A stretch of 22,808 bases of DNA from Lachnospiraceae bacterium (lineage in GTDB: Bacteria; Bacillota; Clostridia; Lachnospirales; Lachnospiraceae), in contig CAADYR010000123.1 in the NCBI GenBank assembly GCA_900753305.1, positions 1 through 22,808 of the forward strand. The letters are read 5' to 3'. Below, piece after piece: positions 14,118 to 22,193 of the stretch. The notes under the pieces are model-generated. The model did not search any database and was not told the DNA's origin. It was given only the letters and a program-made list of their open reading frames with translations. How positions within the stretch are numbered: position 1 is the first letter of the stretch; each line of letters opens with the position of its first letter. A program made the translations under genes and the position numbers.

Positions 14118-16565
14118 ATGCTATATGCACATAAAACAAATGAAATTCCAGAAAGAGTGCAAGGACTTAAAGAACATTGCGAAAATACAGCTAACTATGC
14201 ACTGGAGAGAATCAACACGGATGAGTTTAAACATACAATTCGTTTAGCATGTTGGTTACATGATATTGGAAAACTGACTGACAATTTTGAAAAATATTTA
14301 AATAGTACAGTATCAGGTCAGGACGTGAAACGCGGAAGTGTAAATCACACATTTGCAGGAGTTATCTTTATTTTAGAAAAATATCATAATGAAGATAATT
14401 CAAAGTTTGAAAGACTCACAAGTGAATTGATTGCCTATGCAATTGGAGCACATCATGGATTATTTGATGCATTAAATATCAGAGAAGTGAATGGATTTGA
14501 ACACCGCCTATTTTATAATAAAGAGATTATACAGTATGAACAAGTAATAGAACGTTTATATGAAAACAGCTTTTCAAAAGAGCAAATAGAAGGTGAGTTC
14601 CAGAAGGCAACTTTGGAAATAGAGTCCTTCTATGATAAGGTGGTTCAGGAGAGTAAGGAATGGTATAAATCAGAATATAAGCATGAAAAGTATGATCCCA
14701 GAATAGAACTGCATTATTTGTGGGGAATGCTTATAAGAATGATCACATCTTGTGTCATGTATGGAGACAGAATTGATACAGCAGAATTTATGCAGAATAT
14801 CAGGCATGAGAGCAAGTTGGTTTCTCCTGTGTTTTGGGAGAAACAACTTAGATTTATGGAAAGGCAATTACTGAAAAAGCAGGTAGAAGCAGATAAAAAT
14901 CAAATTAATGCGGAACGTCAATTGATTTCGGATGAATGTAAAGCATTTGCCAGGAACGGAAATGGTATTTATAAGCTTTCGGTACAAACTGGTGCCGGCA
15001 AAACATTAAGCATGATTCGGTATTCATATACAATTGCCAATATGGAAAAAAAGCAAAGAGTAATTTTTGTAATTCCATTATTAAGCGTATTGGAACAGAA
15101 TGCGGAAGAAATAAAGAAATATACGAAAACAGAAGAAGCCATCGGAGAATATCATTCCAATATTGTGCAGACAACGGATACAGAAGAAAGGCTGAACCAG
15201 TCACAGTTATTAACTGATTTCTGGAATGAACCTATTATTATAACAACATTGTATCAATTACTGATGAATATGTTTTCTGAGAAAACGAGTTATGTAATGA
15301 AATTCAGTGCATTGGCTAATAGCGTTATCGTTGTTGATGAGGCACAGAGTATTCCTTTACGAAATACACATATCTTTGATATGGCTGTAAATTTTTTGAA
15401 TACTTTTTTCCACACAACGATAGTGTTATGTTCAGCCACACAACCTGTTTTTGAAAATGGAATTTATCCTATCAGATATACCGAACCGGTTCAAATGGTC
15501 AGACAAACTGATAAAAGGAAAAATGTATTCAAACGTATAAATGTCAGGAATATGGTTACTTCCGCTGGTATGACCAATGCAGAAATTGTAGAGTTCTGTA
15601 TGGATAAAATAGAAAGAATACATTCCCTTTTAATTATCTGCAATACCAAAAAACAGGCAAAGAGTTTATATCAATTACTGCGATATTATGCAAGTGAGAA
15701 TCTGCATATTTTTCATTTATCCACAGCAATGTGTTTACGACATCGGCGGGATGTATTGCAGGAAATAAATGAATGTTTAGAGGCAGCCTCAGAACAGAAA
15801 GTTATTTGTATTTCCACCCAATTAGTGGAGGCTGGAATTGATTTCTCCTTCGAATCAGTTATTCGTTCTCTGGCTGGAATTGATAATATTGTACAGGCTT
15901 TTGGACGTTGTAACAGAAGCTTTGAATATGGAAAAACATGCGATGCCTATATAGTAAAAATGCAGGAGGAGGATTTAGCCAGGCTTCCAGAAATAATGGA
16001 AGCACAAAAAAGCGCAAAGAGTTTGCTGGAGGCATATAAGAATCATCCGGAAAGATTTGACTTTGATATCCTTAGTGATAAAAGTATTCAATTTTATTAT
16101 GAATCATTATTTTGTTCTTATTTACAGGACAAAAAACTGGATTATGAGGTTTCTATATCAGAAGTACAAACAGAAACTACAATGTTGAATTTATTGTCAA
16201 CGAATTTTCAAGATAGAAAGAAATCGGATTTTTTTACACAACAGGCTTTTTTGACGGCTGGAAAATGTTATCAGGTATTTGACTCTGAGTGTCTGGATGT
16301 TATTACACCATATAAGGAAGGAAAAGAGATAATAGCTGACTTATGTTCTGAAAAAGTAAAGTATGACCTGGCATATCTGAAAAAGAAGCTCAATGAAGCG
16401 AAAAACTATTCTATTAGAATATGGAAAAATCAACTTTCTAAATGGATAGATAATGGTGTGATTATTCCGGTGTATGAGAATAATAATGGACAGGTACTTT
16501 TCTATGAATTAACTGACCAGTATTATACAGAAATTGGATTTGATGAGGATAATTGTATCTTTTAG
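14118..16565 (+). CDS. cas3: CRISPR-associated helicase/nuclease Cas3 (type I-C)
   Basis: An 815-residue two-part effector nuclease. The N-terminal HD nuclease has H20, H48-D49 (WLHDIGK), H77 and H112-H113 (GAHHG). The superfamily 2 helicase follows: Walker A QTGAGKT near residue 290, DEAQ near 407, SAT in LCSATQP, and QAFGRCNR near 592. All key residues are intact, so the enzyme should be active. It is recruited by target-bound Cascade and degrades the non-target strand processively. The ATG at 14118 follows GAAGGGA by 7 nt. It is the first gene of the cas operon; the stop is followed at once by the ribosome site of cas5. Confidence 0.97.
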   Translation: MLYAHKTNEIPERVQGLKEHCENTANYALERINTDEFKHTIRLACWLHDIGKLTDNFEKYLNSTVSGQDVKRGSVNHTFAGVIFILEKYHNEDNSKFERLTSELIAYAIGAHHGLFDALNIREVNGFEHRLFYNKEIIQYEQVIERLYENSFSKEQIEGEFQKATLEIESFYDKVVQESKEWYKSEYKHEKYDPRIELHYLWGMLIRMITSCVMYGDRIDTAEFMQNIRHESKLVSPVFWEKQLRFMERQLLKKQVEADKNQINAERQLISDECKAFARNGNGIYKLSVQTGAGKTLSMIRYSYTIANMEKKQRVIFVIPLLSVLEQNAEEIKKYTKTEEAIGEYHSNIVQTTDTEERLNQSQLLTDFWNEPIIITTLYQLLMNMFSEKTSYVMKFSALANSVIVVDEAQSIPLRNTHIFDMAVNFLNTFFHTTIVLCSATQPVFENGIYPIRYTEPVQMVRQTDKRKNVFKRINVRNMVTSAGMTNAEIVEFCMDKIERIHSLLIICNTKKQAKSLYQLLRYYASENLHIFHLSTAMCLRHRRDVLQEINECLEAASEQKVICISTQLVEAGIDFSFESVIRSLAGIDNIVQAFGRCNRSFEYGKTCDAYIVKMQEEDLARLPEIMEAQKSAKSLLEAYKNHPERFDFDILSDKSIQFYYESLFCSYLQDKKLDYEVSISEVQTETTMLNLLSTNFQDRKKSDFFTQQAFLTAGKCYQVFDSECLDVITPYKEGKEIIADLCSEKVKYDLAYLKKKLNEAKNYSIRIWKNQLSKWIDNGVIIPVYENNNGQVLFYELTDQYYTEIGFDEDNCIF

Positions 16566-16579
16566 AAGGAGGTAATAAA

Positions 16580-17332
16580 GTGCATGACAATTTTGTAGAA
16601 TTTGAGGTATATGGGGATTACGGGCTTTTCTCAGATCCGTTGACAAGAGTGGGGGGTGAAAAATTCACATATCAGGTACCAACCTATGAAGCAATGAAAG
16701 GGGTAATGCAAAGCGTTTACTGGAAACCGACCATCATTTGGATCATTGACAAGATAAGGGTCATGAATCCAATCCAGACAGAAACAAAGGGAATCAGACC
16801 AATTAAGTACAATTCAAACAAGAATGAACTGTCATATTATACATATTTGAAAGATTGCAGATATCAGGTAAAAGCGCATTTTATTTGGAACGAAAATAGA
16901 CCGGAATTAGAAGGAGACCATAATGAAAATAAGCATCACAATATAGCAAAAAGGATGATTCAAAAAGGCGGAAGAAGAGATGTTTTTTTGGGCTGTCGAG
17001 AATGTCAGGCATATGTAGAGCCTTGTACTTTTGGTGAAGGCGAAGGATTTTATGACAATATTGAAGAGTTGTCGTTTGGAATGATGTATCATGGAATAAC
17101 TTATCCCGATGAGGCGTATTCTGAGGAAACAAAAGGAAAAATGACAGTAAACTTTTGGAATCCGGTCATGAAAAAAGGAATCATTGATTATTGTTTACCA
17201 AGTGAGTGTATCCATAAAGAAGTAAGAAATATGGAAATGAAAAAATTTGAGAATAAGTATCAGAATTTTGAAACGGCAGAGCAAATGATGAAAAAAACCG
17301 GATTGGAGGTGGAAAATGAATGTCATGGATGA
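16580..17332 (+). CDS. cas5c: Cas5c (Cas5d), crRNA-processing endonuclease of the type I-C Cascade
   Basis: 250 residues starting at GTG 16580, 7 nt after a perfect AAGGAGG (16566-16572). The in-frame ATG at 16553 lies inside cas3 upstream of that site and is not the likely start. Type I-C lacks Cas6; Cas5c cuts the repeat 3' of its stem-loop and stays on the 11-nt handle. The residues that in the Bacillus halodurans enzyme are Tyr46, Lys116 and His117 have evident counterparts here: Y47 and K118-H119 (NENKHHN). This enzyme would also be the one to process the repeat-mimic RNA upstream of cas3. It overlaps cas8c by 13 nt. Confidence 0.95.
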   Translation: MHDNFVEFEVYGDYGLFSDPLTRVGGEKFTYQVPTYEAMKGVMQSVYWKPTIIWIIDKIRVMNPIQTETKGIRPIKYNSNKNELSYYTYLKDCRYQVKAHFIWNENRPELEGDHNENKHHNIAKRMIQKGGRRDVFLGCRECQAYVEPCTFGEGEGFYDNIEELSFGMMYHGITYPDEAYSEETKGKMTVNFWNPVMKKGIIDYCLPSECIHKEVRNMEMKKFENKYQNFETAEQMMKKTGLEVENECHG

Positions 17333-19179
17333 ATATGTTGTATCAGACTTATGAAAATAATAAGTGCGTTGCAGGAAAAATCGAATCAGGGGTGACATTG
17401 TCGGTTATAGCTCATATGACAGCTAATTCTCAACTTGAAATTATTTTAAATGAAAAAGGTGAGTTTTGCAGTGCCAATAAGGTGGATAAGGCAGATTCAA
17501 AAATTCTGATTCCTGTAACAGAATCCTCAGCTTCTCGTTCAAGTGGAATAGCACCCCATGTATTAAGTGATACATTGTCCTATATCGCAGGTGATTATGA
17601 GCAATATGTGGAAGATGAGAAAATAAAAAGGACTTTGCACAATAAAAATGAAGCCTTTTTGACACAATTAAAAAAGTGGGATGAGTCAGCCAATTCTCAT
17701 AAGAAAGAACATATAATTCTTTTATATTTGCAAAAAAAGGAAGTGATAAAAGATTTAATTGCAGCCGGTATTTTGAATATAAATGAAAAAGGTTATTTAT
17801 GTGAAGATAAAATATCAGGACAACCGTATGAAAAAGTAATGGTGAGATATGTCATTTTATCTGATAACCCCAAAGAGATAAAAGAGACCTGGAGAGATAA
17901 TTCTCTTATGGAGGCATATACAAACTATTATCTTTCTTCATTGGAAGGAGAAAAAAATATATGTCAGATTACAGGCGAGGTAGCAACAATTACGAATAAT
18001 CATCCAAAAGGAATCGTTCCGGCTAATTATGGAGCAAAGTTGATCTCGGCAAATGATAATAGCAATTTCACGTATCGGGGGAGATTTGAAAAGGCAGAGG
18101 AAGCCTGCACAATCAGCTACGAGGCTTCACAAAAAGCACATAATGCTTTGACCTGGCTTGCTGCAAAACAGGGATATACAATTGGAACACAGGACAAAAG
18201 AACTTATATATGTTGGAATCCTAAGGGAAAAGATGTGCCATATTTTGATGATGATTTTGGTGAATTAGATATTGAGAATGAAAGTTCTAACACTGAGGAG
18301 CAGTATAAGCTGAAACTTTATGAAGTGATACAGGGGAAAACGCAGGAACTGGAAAATAATGATGATATTGTCATAATTGGCTTAGACGCGGCAACAACAG
18401 GAAGACTATCCGTCATTTATTACAATGAATTAAAATTTTCATTCTTTAAGAGAAGATTGGCTGATTGGAATACAAAATGCAGTTGGTATTTTACTAAATT
18501 TTCCCCATCTGGAAAACCATGTGAGATTGTGAAAACTCCAAATGCGAATAGAATTGTAAAGTTTGCGTTAGGAACGGAGCAAGGACAATATGTAGAAGTA
18601 CCTGACAAAGTGTTAAAAGAACAGGTACAGAGAATTTATTACTGTATTTTGGATGGAAAACCGATTCCTAAGGATCTTGTACATGCAATCGTATGTAAGG
18701 CGGCAAATCCATTGGGGTATAGTAATGCTAATTATGAAAGATTATTATCAACTGCCTGTGCAATGATTAAAGCAGAGAAAGGAAATGTATCAATGGAACT
18801 GGATAAAAAATGTGATGAAAGAAATTATCTCTTTGGAAGATTGCTTGCCGTTGCGGAAGTGGCAGAGAAGGTAGCTATGAATAATGCGGCAGACAGAACT
18901 ACAAATGCAGCCAGATTACATGGAGCATTTGTAAACAGACCATTTTCTACCTGGAATAATATAAAAACAGTGTTGAGTCCATATTTGGAAAGAATGGAAC
19001 CTGGACGAAGAGAGTTTTATGAAAATTTAATAGAAGAAATCATGTGCCTTTTTAAAGAGGAAGATTTAAAAACTATGAATAAGCCTTTAGAAGCTGCTTA
19101 TTTGTTAGGTTATTATCATCAAAGACACGATTTGAGAAAAGGAAAAAATAATGCAGAAGTAAAAGAGGAGGAAAAATAA
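17320..19179 (+). CDS. cas8c: Cas8c (Csd1), large subunit of the type I-C Cascade
   Basis: A 619-residue protein, normal for Csd1. It has family stretches such as ICQITGEVATITNNHPKG (around residue 214, typical Cys-x-x-Thr-Gly) and the C-terminal block with NPLGYSNANYERLLSTACAMI. It recognises the PAM and helps unwind target DNA. The start at 17320 follows GGAGGTGG by 7 nt and lies within the end of cas5. The last 128 codons probably also make a separate Cas11c protein from an internal start. It is followed by one base and then the cas7 ATG. Confidence 0.95.
   Translation: MSWMNMLYQTYENNKCVAGKIESGVTLSVIAHMTANSQLEIILNEKGEFCSANKVDKADSKILIPVTESSASRSSGIAPHVLSDTLSYIAGDYEQYVEDEKIKRTLHNKNEAFLTQLKKWDESANSHKKEHIILLYLQKKEVIKDLIAAGILNINEKGYLCEDKISGQPYEKVMVRYVILSDNPKEIKETWRDNSLMEAYTNYYLSSLEGEKNICQITGEVATITNNHPKGIVPANYGAKLISANDNSNFTYRGRFEKAEEACTISYEASQKAHNALTWLAAKQGYTIGTQDKRTYICWNPKGKDVPYFDDDFGELDIENESSNTEEQYKLKLYEVIQGKTQELENNDDIVIIGLDAATTGRLSVIYYNELKFSFFKRRLADWNTKCSWYFTKFSPSGKPCEIVKTPNANRIVKFALGTEQGQYVEVPDKVLKEQVQRIYYCILDGKPIPKDLVHAIVCKAANPLGYSNANYERLLSTACAMIKAEKGNVSMELDKKCDERNYLFGRLLAVAEVAEKVAMNNAADRTTNAARLHGAFVNRPFSTWNNIKTVLSPYLERMEPGRREFYENLIEEIMCLFKEEDLKTMNKPLEAAYLLGYYHQRHDLRKGKNNAEVKEEEK
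18793..19179 (+). CDS. cas11c: Cas11c, small subunit made from an internal start in cas8c
   Basis: In type I-C systems the small subunit Cas11c is known to be translated from within cas8c in the same frame. Here an in-frame ATG at 18793 (Met492 of Cas8c) is preceded 9 nt upstream by GAGAAAGGA (18775-18783). The product would be 128 residues, helical and basic/acidic mixed, starting MELDKKCDERNYLFGRLLAV. The size and position agree with the known Cas11c proteins. It would line the Cascade backbone and stabilise the R-loop. Confidence 0.7.
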   Translation: MELDKKCDERNYLFGRLLAVAEVAEKVAMNNAADRTTNAARLHGAFVNRPFSTWNNIKTVLSPYLERMEPGRREFYENLIEEIMCLFKEEDLKTMNKPLEAAYLLGYYHQRHDLRKGKNNAEVKEEEK

Positions 19180-19180
19180 T

Positions 19181-20029
19181 ATGAGTACATTAAAAAACAA
19201 AATTGATTTTGCTGTAATTGTTACAGTAGACCATGCAAATCCTAATGGAGATCCATTAAACGGAAACAGACCCAGAACCACATATTCAGGAAATGGTGAG
19301 ATATCAGATGTATGCATAAAGAGAAAAATCAGAAATCGTCTTCAGGATATGGGGGAGAAAATATTTGTACAGTCTAATGACAGATGTGATGATGGATATG
19401 ATTCTTTAAAAGCAAGAGCAGAAGCAACCATTACTAATTATAAAACAAATGATGAGTATGCTCAGAAAGCCTGCAGTGAATGGATCGATGTAAGAAGCTT
19501 CGGACAGGTTTTTGCATATAAAGGAAAAGCAAAAGGCGAAGGTGTTTCTGTGGGGGTCAGAGGACCGGTTTCTATTCATCAGGCGTTAAGTGTAGGACCA
19601 ATCGATATAAACAGTATGCAGATTACTAAGAGTGTGAGTGGAGAGTCAGGAGATAAAAAAGGGTCTGATACGATGGGAACAAAACATATGGTGGATTTTG
19701 GACTCTATGTAATAAAAGGCTCTATTAATGTGCAGCTTGCGGAGAAAACAGGATTTTCAGAAGAGGATGCAGAAAAAATCAAAGAATGTTTAAGAACATT
19801 ATTTATAAATGATGCTTCATCTGCCAGACCTGATGGAAGTATGGAGGTAGTTAAAGTATATTGGTGGAAACATAATAATGAGATTGGACAATATTCATCG
19901 GCTAAAGTGCATAAGTCATTAGTGATTTCATTAAAGGATGATGTGGCATTTCCAACTTCAATAGATGATTTTGTGATTCAAGTAAATCCATTAGAGGGAT
20001 TAGAACCGGAGATTATGAATGGAATATAA
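19181..20029 (+). CDS. cas7c: Cas7c (Csd2), backbone subunit of the type I-C Cascade
   Basis: A 282-residue RAMP protein. The N-terminal block AVIVTVDHANPNGDPLNGNRP (residues 11-31), DVRSFGQVFAYKG near 103 and GVRGPVSIHQALSVGPIDI are characteristic of Csd2. Multiple copies polymerise along the guide, each flipping out every sixth base, which is directly relevant to the mismatches seen in the upstream target site. Ribosome site AGAGGAGG lies in the end of cas8c. It overlaps cas4 by 11 nt. Confidence 0.97.
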   Translation: MSTLKNKIDFAVIVTVDHANPNGDPLNGNRPRTTYSGNGEISDVCIKRKIRNRLQDMGEKIFVQSNDRCDDGYDSLKARAEATITNYKTNDEYAQKACSEWIDVRSFGQVFAYKGKAKGEGVSVGVRGPVSIHQALSVGPIDINSMQITKSVSGESGDKKGSDTMGTKHMVDFGLYVIKGSINVQLAEKTGFSEEDAEKIKECLRTLFINDASSARPDGSMEVVKVYWWKHNNEIGQYSSAKVHKSLVISLKDDVAFPTSIDDFVIQVNPLEGLEPEIMNGI

Positions 20030-20687
20030 TGAAGAAGATTATCTTATGCTTTCTGGAATACAGCATTTTGCGTTTTGCAGAAGGCAATGGGCACTTATTC
20101 ATATTGAACAGCAGTGGGCAGAAAATTACAGGACAACCTCCGGAGAATTAATGCATAAGCGTGCACATCAAGACGATTTATTTGAACTTCGGGGAGATAT
20201 TTTAACCGCACATAATTTACGTGTCAGTTCCAGAAAACTGGGAGTTACAGGGCAGTGTGATATTGTTGAGTTTCATAGAGCTAAGGATGGAATCACCTTG
20301 CATAACTATGAGGGAATGTGGAATATTATCCCAGTGGAATATAAACGTGGAGAACCCAAAGATGGTCAGGAAGATGAATTGCAGCTATGTCTGCAGGCAA
20401 TGTGCTTGGAGGAACAGTATCTCACCGAAATCAAAGAAGGATATTTGTTTTATGGAGAAAATCGAAGGCGTACTAAAATTATCTTTACGGAACAGATGCG
20501 AAGTGATGTAAAGAAGATGTTACTGGAAATGCATCAGTTAATGGAAAAAGGATATACACCTAAAGTAAAACAGTCAAAAAAGTGTAAAGCGTGTTCATTA
20601 AAAGATATTTGTCTGCCAGCATTAGATAAGAGTGAAAATGTAAGCACATATCTAAAAAAGCATATATTTGAGGACAATGATTCATGA
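20019..20687 (+). CDS. cas4: Cas4, Fe-S exonuclease for spacer acquisition
   Basis: A 222-residue RecB-like nuclease. The Fe-S cysteines are complete: C20 (FAFCRRQW) and C189, C192, C198 (CKACSLKDIC). Nuclease motifs are seen as His in GELMHKRAH, Asp in GQCDIVEFH, and Glu-x-Lys in PVEYKRGEP. In type I-C, Cas4 works with Cas1-Cas2 to trim prespacers and choose those with the correct PAM. It overlaps cas1 by 4 nt (ATGA). Confidence 0.97.
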   Translation: MEYNEEDYLMLSGIQHFAFCRRQWALIHIEQQWAENYRTTSGELMHKRAHQDDLFELRGDILTAHNLRVSSRKLGVTGQCDIVEFHRAKDGITLHNYEGMWNIIPVEYKRGEPKDGQEDELQLCLQAMCLEEQYLTEIKEGYLFYGENRRRTKIIFTEQMRSDVKKMLLEMHQLMEKGYTPKVKQSKKCKACSLKDICLPALDKSENVSTYLKKHIFEDNDS

Positions 20688-21715
20688 GAAAATTATTAAA
20701 TACTTTATTTGTTATTTCAGAGGATTCTTATATGACCCTAGACGGAGAGAATGTTGTTATTATGTCCGGTAAAGATATTCTTGCACGTTTCCCACTTCAT
20801 ACATTAGAAAATATTATATGCTTTTCATATAAAGGGGCTTCCCCTGCATTGATGGGCGCGTGCGCAGCCAGAAATGTCGGCTTATCCTTTTTTTCTCCAT
20901 ATGGAAAATTTTTAGCAAGAACAATGGGAGAAGAACAGGGAAATGTTTTACTTCGAAAAGAACAATATAGAATTTCTGATTGTGAGGAAAGGAGTTTGCC
21001 ATTTGCAAAAAATATGATTCTGGGAAAAGTCTACAATTGCAGATGGAGCATTGAAAGAACGGTTAGAGATCATGCTGCAAGAGTTGATATAGAGTCATTA
21101 AAAAAGATTTCACAGGAGCTTCAGGCAGGATTGACGTCCATTGCGGAATGTGATTCAATGGAGAATCTTAGAGGGATTGAGGGACAGTTGGCAGCGCGAT
21201 ATTTTTCTGTTTTTAATGAAATGATCATAAATCAGAAAGAAGATTTTCAATTTGACATAAGAAACAGAAGACCACCATTAGACAGAGTAAATGCTGTATT
21301 ATCTTTTGCATATACTATTGTGGGAAATGAGTGTGCAAATGCTTTAAGGAGTGTGGGACTTGATCCATATGTGGGATTTATGCATGGAGACAGACCTGGA
21401 AGGAAATCGCTGTCATTGGACTTGCTGGAGGAGTTTAGAGGAATTTTAGCAGATCGCTTTGTCCTGACATTGATTAATACAAAGGCACTTCAAAAAGACT
21501 GTTTTACTAAACATGATGATGGGGCTGTATTGCTAAATGATAAAGGAAGAAAAGTATTTTTATCAGCATGGCAAAATCATAAAAAAGAAAAAATAACGCA
21601 TCCCTACTTAAAAGAAAAAGTTGAATGGGGATTAGTTCCATATATTCAGGCATTGCTTTTGGCAAGAACAATTCGTGAAGATTTAGAGGAATATCCCCCA
21701 TTTCTATGGAAATAG
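20684..21715 (+). CDS. cas1: Cas1 integrase
   Basis: A 343-residue protein of normal length. The metal-binding residues are present: E166 in RGIEGQLAARYF, H234 in GFMHGDRPGR and D246 in SLSLDLLEEFRG. It joins new spacers to the leader-end repeat as a complex with Cas2. The ATG overlaps the cas4 stop, indicating translational coupling. Confidence 0.98.
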   Translation: MRKLLNTLFVISEDSYMTLDGENVVIMSGKDILARFPLHTLENIICFSYKGASPALMGACAARNVGLSFFSPYGKFLARTMGEEQGNVLLRKEQYRISDCEERSLPFAKNMILGKVYNCRWSIERTVRDHAARVDIESLKKISQELQAGLTSIAECDSMENLRGIEGQLAARYFSVFNEMIINQKEDFQFDIRNRRPPLDRVNAVLSFAYTIVGNECANALRSVGLDPYVGFMHGDRPGRKSLSLDLLEEFRGILADRFVLTLINTKALQKDCFTKHDDGAVLLNDKGRKVFLSAWQNHKKEKITHPYLKEKVEWGLVPYIQALLLARTIREDLEEYPPFLWK

Positions 21716-21740
21716 TAAATTGTTAAAAGGAGAATCAAGT

Positions 21741-22031
21741 ATGCTGGTCTTAGTAACTTATGATGTTGCAACACAAGATAATGCTGGTAGAAGCCGGTTG
21801 AGAAAGGTTGCTAAAGAATGTGTGAATTATGGACAACGTGTTCAGAATTCTGTTTTTGAATGTTTAGTAGATGCTTCACAGGCATTAATATTAAAGGACA
21901 AATTGCTTAATTTGATTGATAAGGAGCAAGATAGTTTAAGGTTTTATTATTTAGGTAATAAATACAATACAAAAGTGGAGCATTATGGTGTGAAAAGTTC
22001 ATATGAACCAGAGGGAATACTAATGATATAG
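21741..22031 (+). CDS. cas2: Cas2
   Basis: A 96-residue ferredoxin-like protein starting MLVLVTYDV, with the conserved Asp8 at the end of the first strand. I use the ATG at 21741, 7 nt after AAAAGGAGA; the in-frame ATG at 21720 would only add seven unconserved residues upstream of that ribosome site. It forms the central dimer of the Cas1-Cas2 integrase. Last gene of the operon, followed by the array leader. Confidence 0.97.
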   Translation: MLVLVTYDVATQDNAGRSRLRKVAKECVNYGQRVQNSVFECLVDASQALILKDKLLNLIDKEQDSLRFYYLGNKYNTKVEHYGVKSSYEPEGILMI

Positions 22032-22193
22032 GTGAGGTGCGAAGCGTAAGCTATCATAAAATGCTTAAGGTTTCGCACCCAGAAAAAGATAAAAAATTAT
22101 GAAACAAATATAATTTATAAAATTTATATAGCAAAAAATGCTAATTTATACAAAAATGTGTAAATATATATAGAAAATTTATACGTTTTTGCT
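22032..22193 (+). promoter_or_regulatory. CRISPR leader
   Basis: A 162-nt AT-rich stretch between cas2 and the first repeat. It starts with a hairpin (22036-22079) and contains TATAAT at 22109-22114 as a possible -10 for the pre-crRNA transcript, without a convincing -35. The last bases before repeat 1 are ATACGTTTTTGCT. Identification rests on its position between cas2 and the array. Confidence 0.7.
22036..22079 (+). repeat. Inverted repeat just after cas2
   Basis: GGTGCGAA (22036-22043) and TTCGCACC (22072-22079) are perfect 8-nt arms 28 nt apart, with a possible inner AAGC/GCTT pairing. There is no T-run, so it is not a classical terminator. From memory, similar GTGCGAA...TTCGCAC elements follow cas2 in other type I-C loci; I could not check this. 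Confidence 0.65.

Noticed and set aside
22180..22190. Leader segment TATACGTTTTT resembling the small RNA's guide start, as a second target at the array promoter.
   Set aside because: Positions 1 and 11 mismatch as well as 6, and there is no TTC PAM before it; similarity is expected in such AT-rich DNA.
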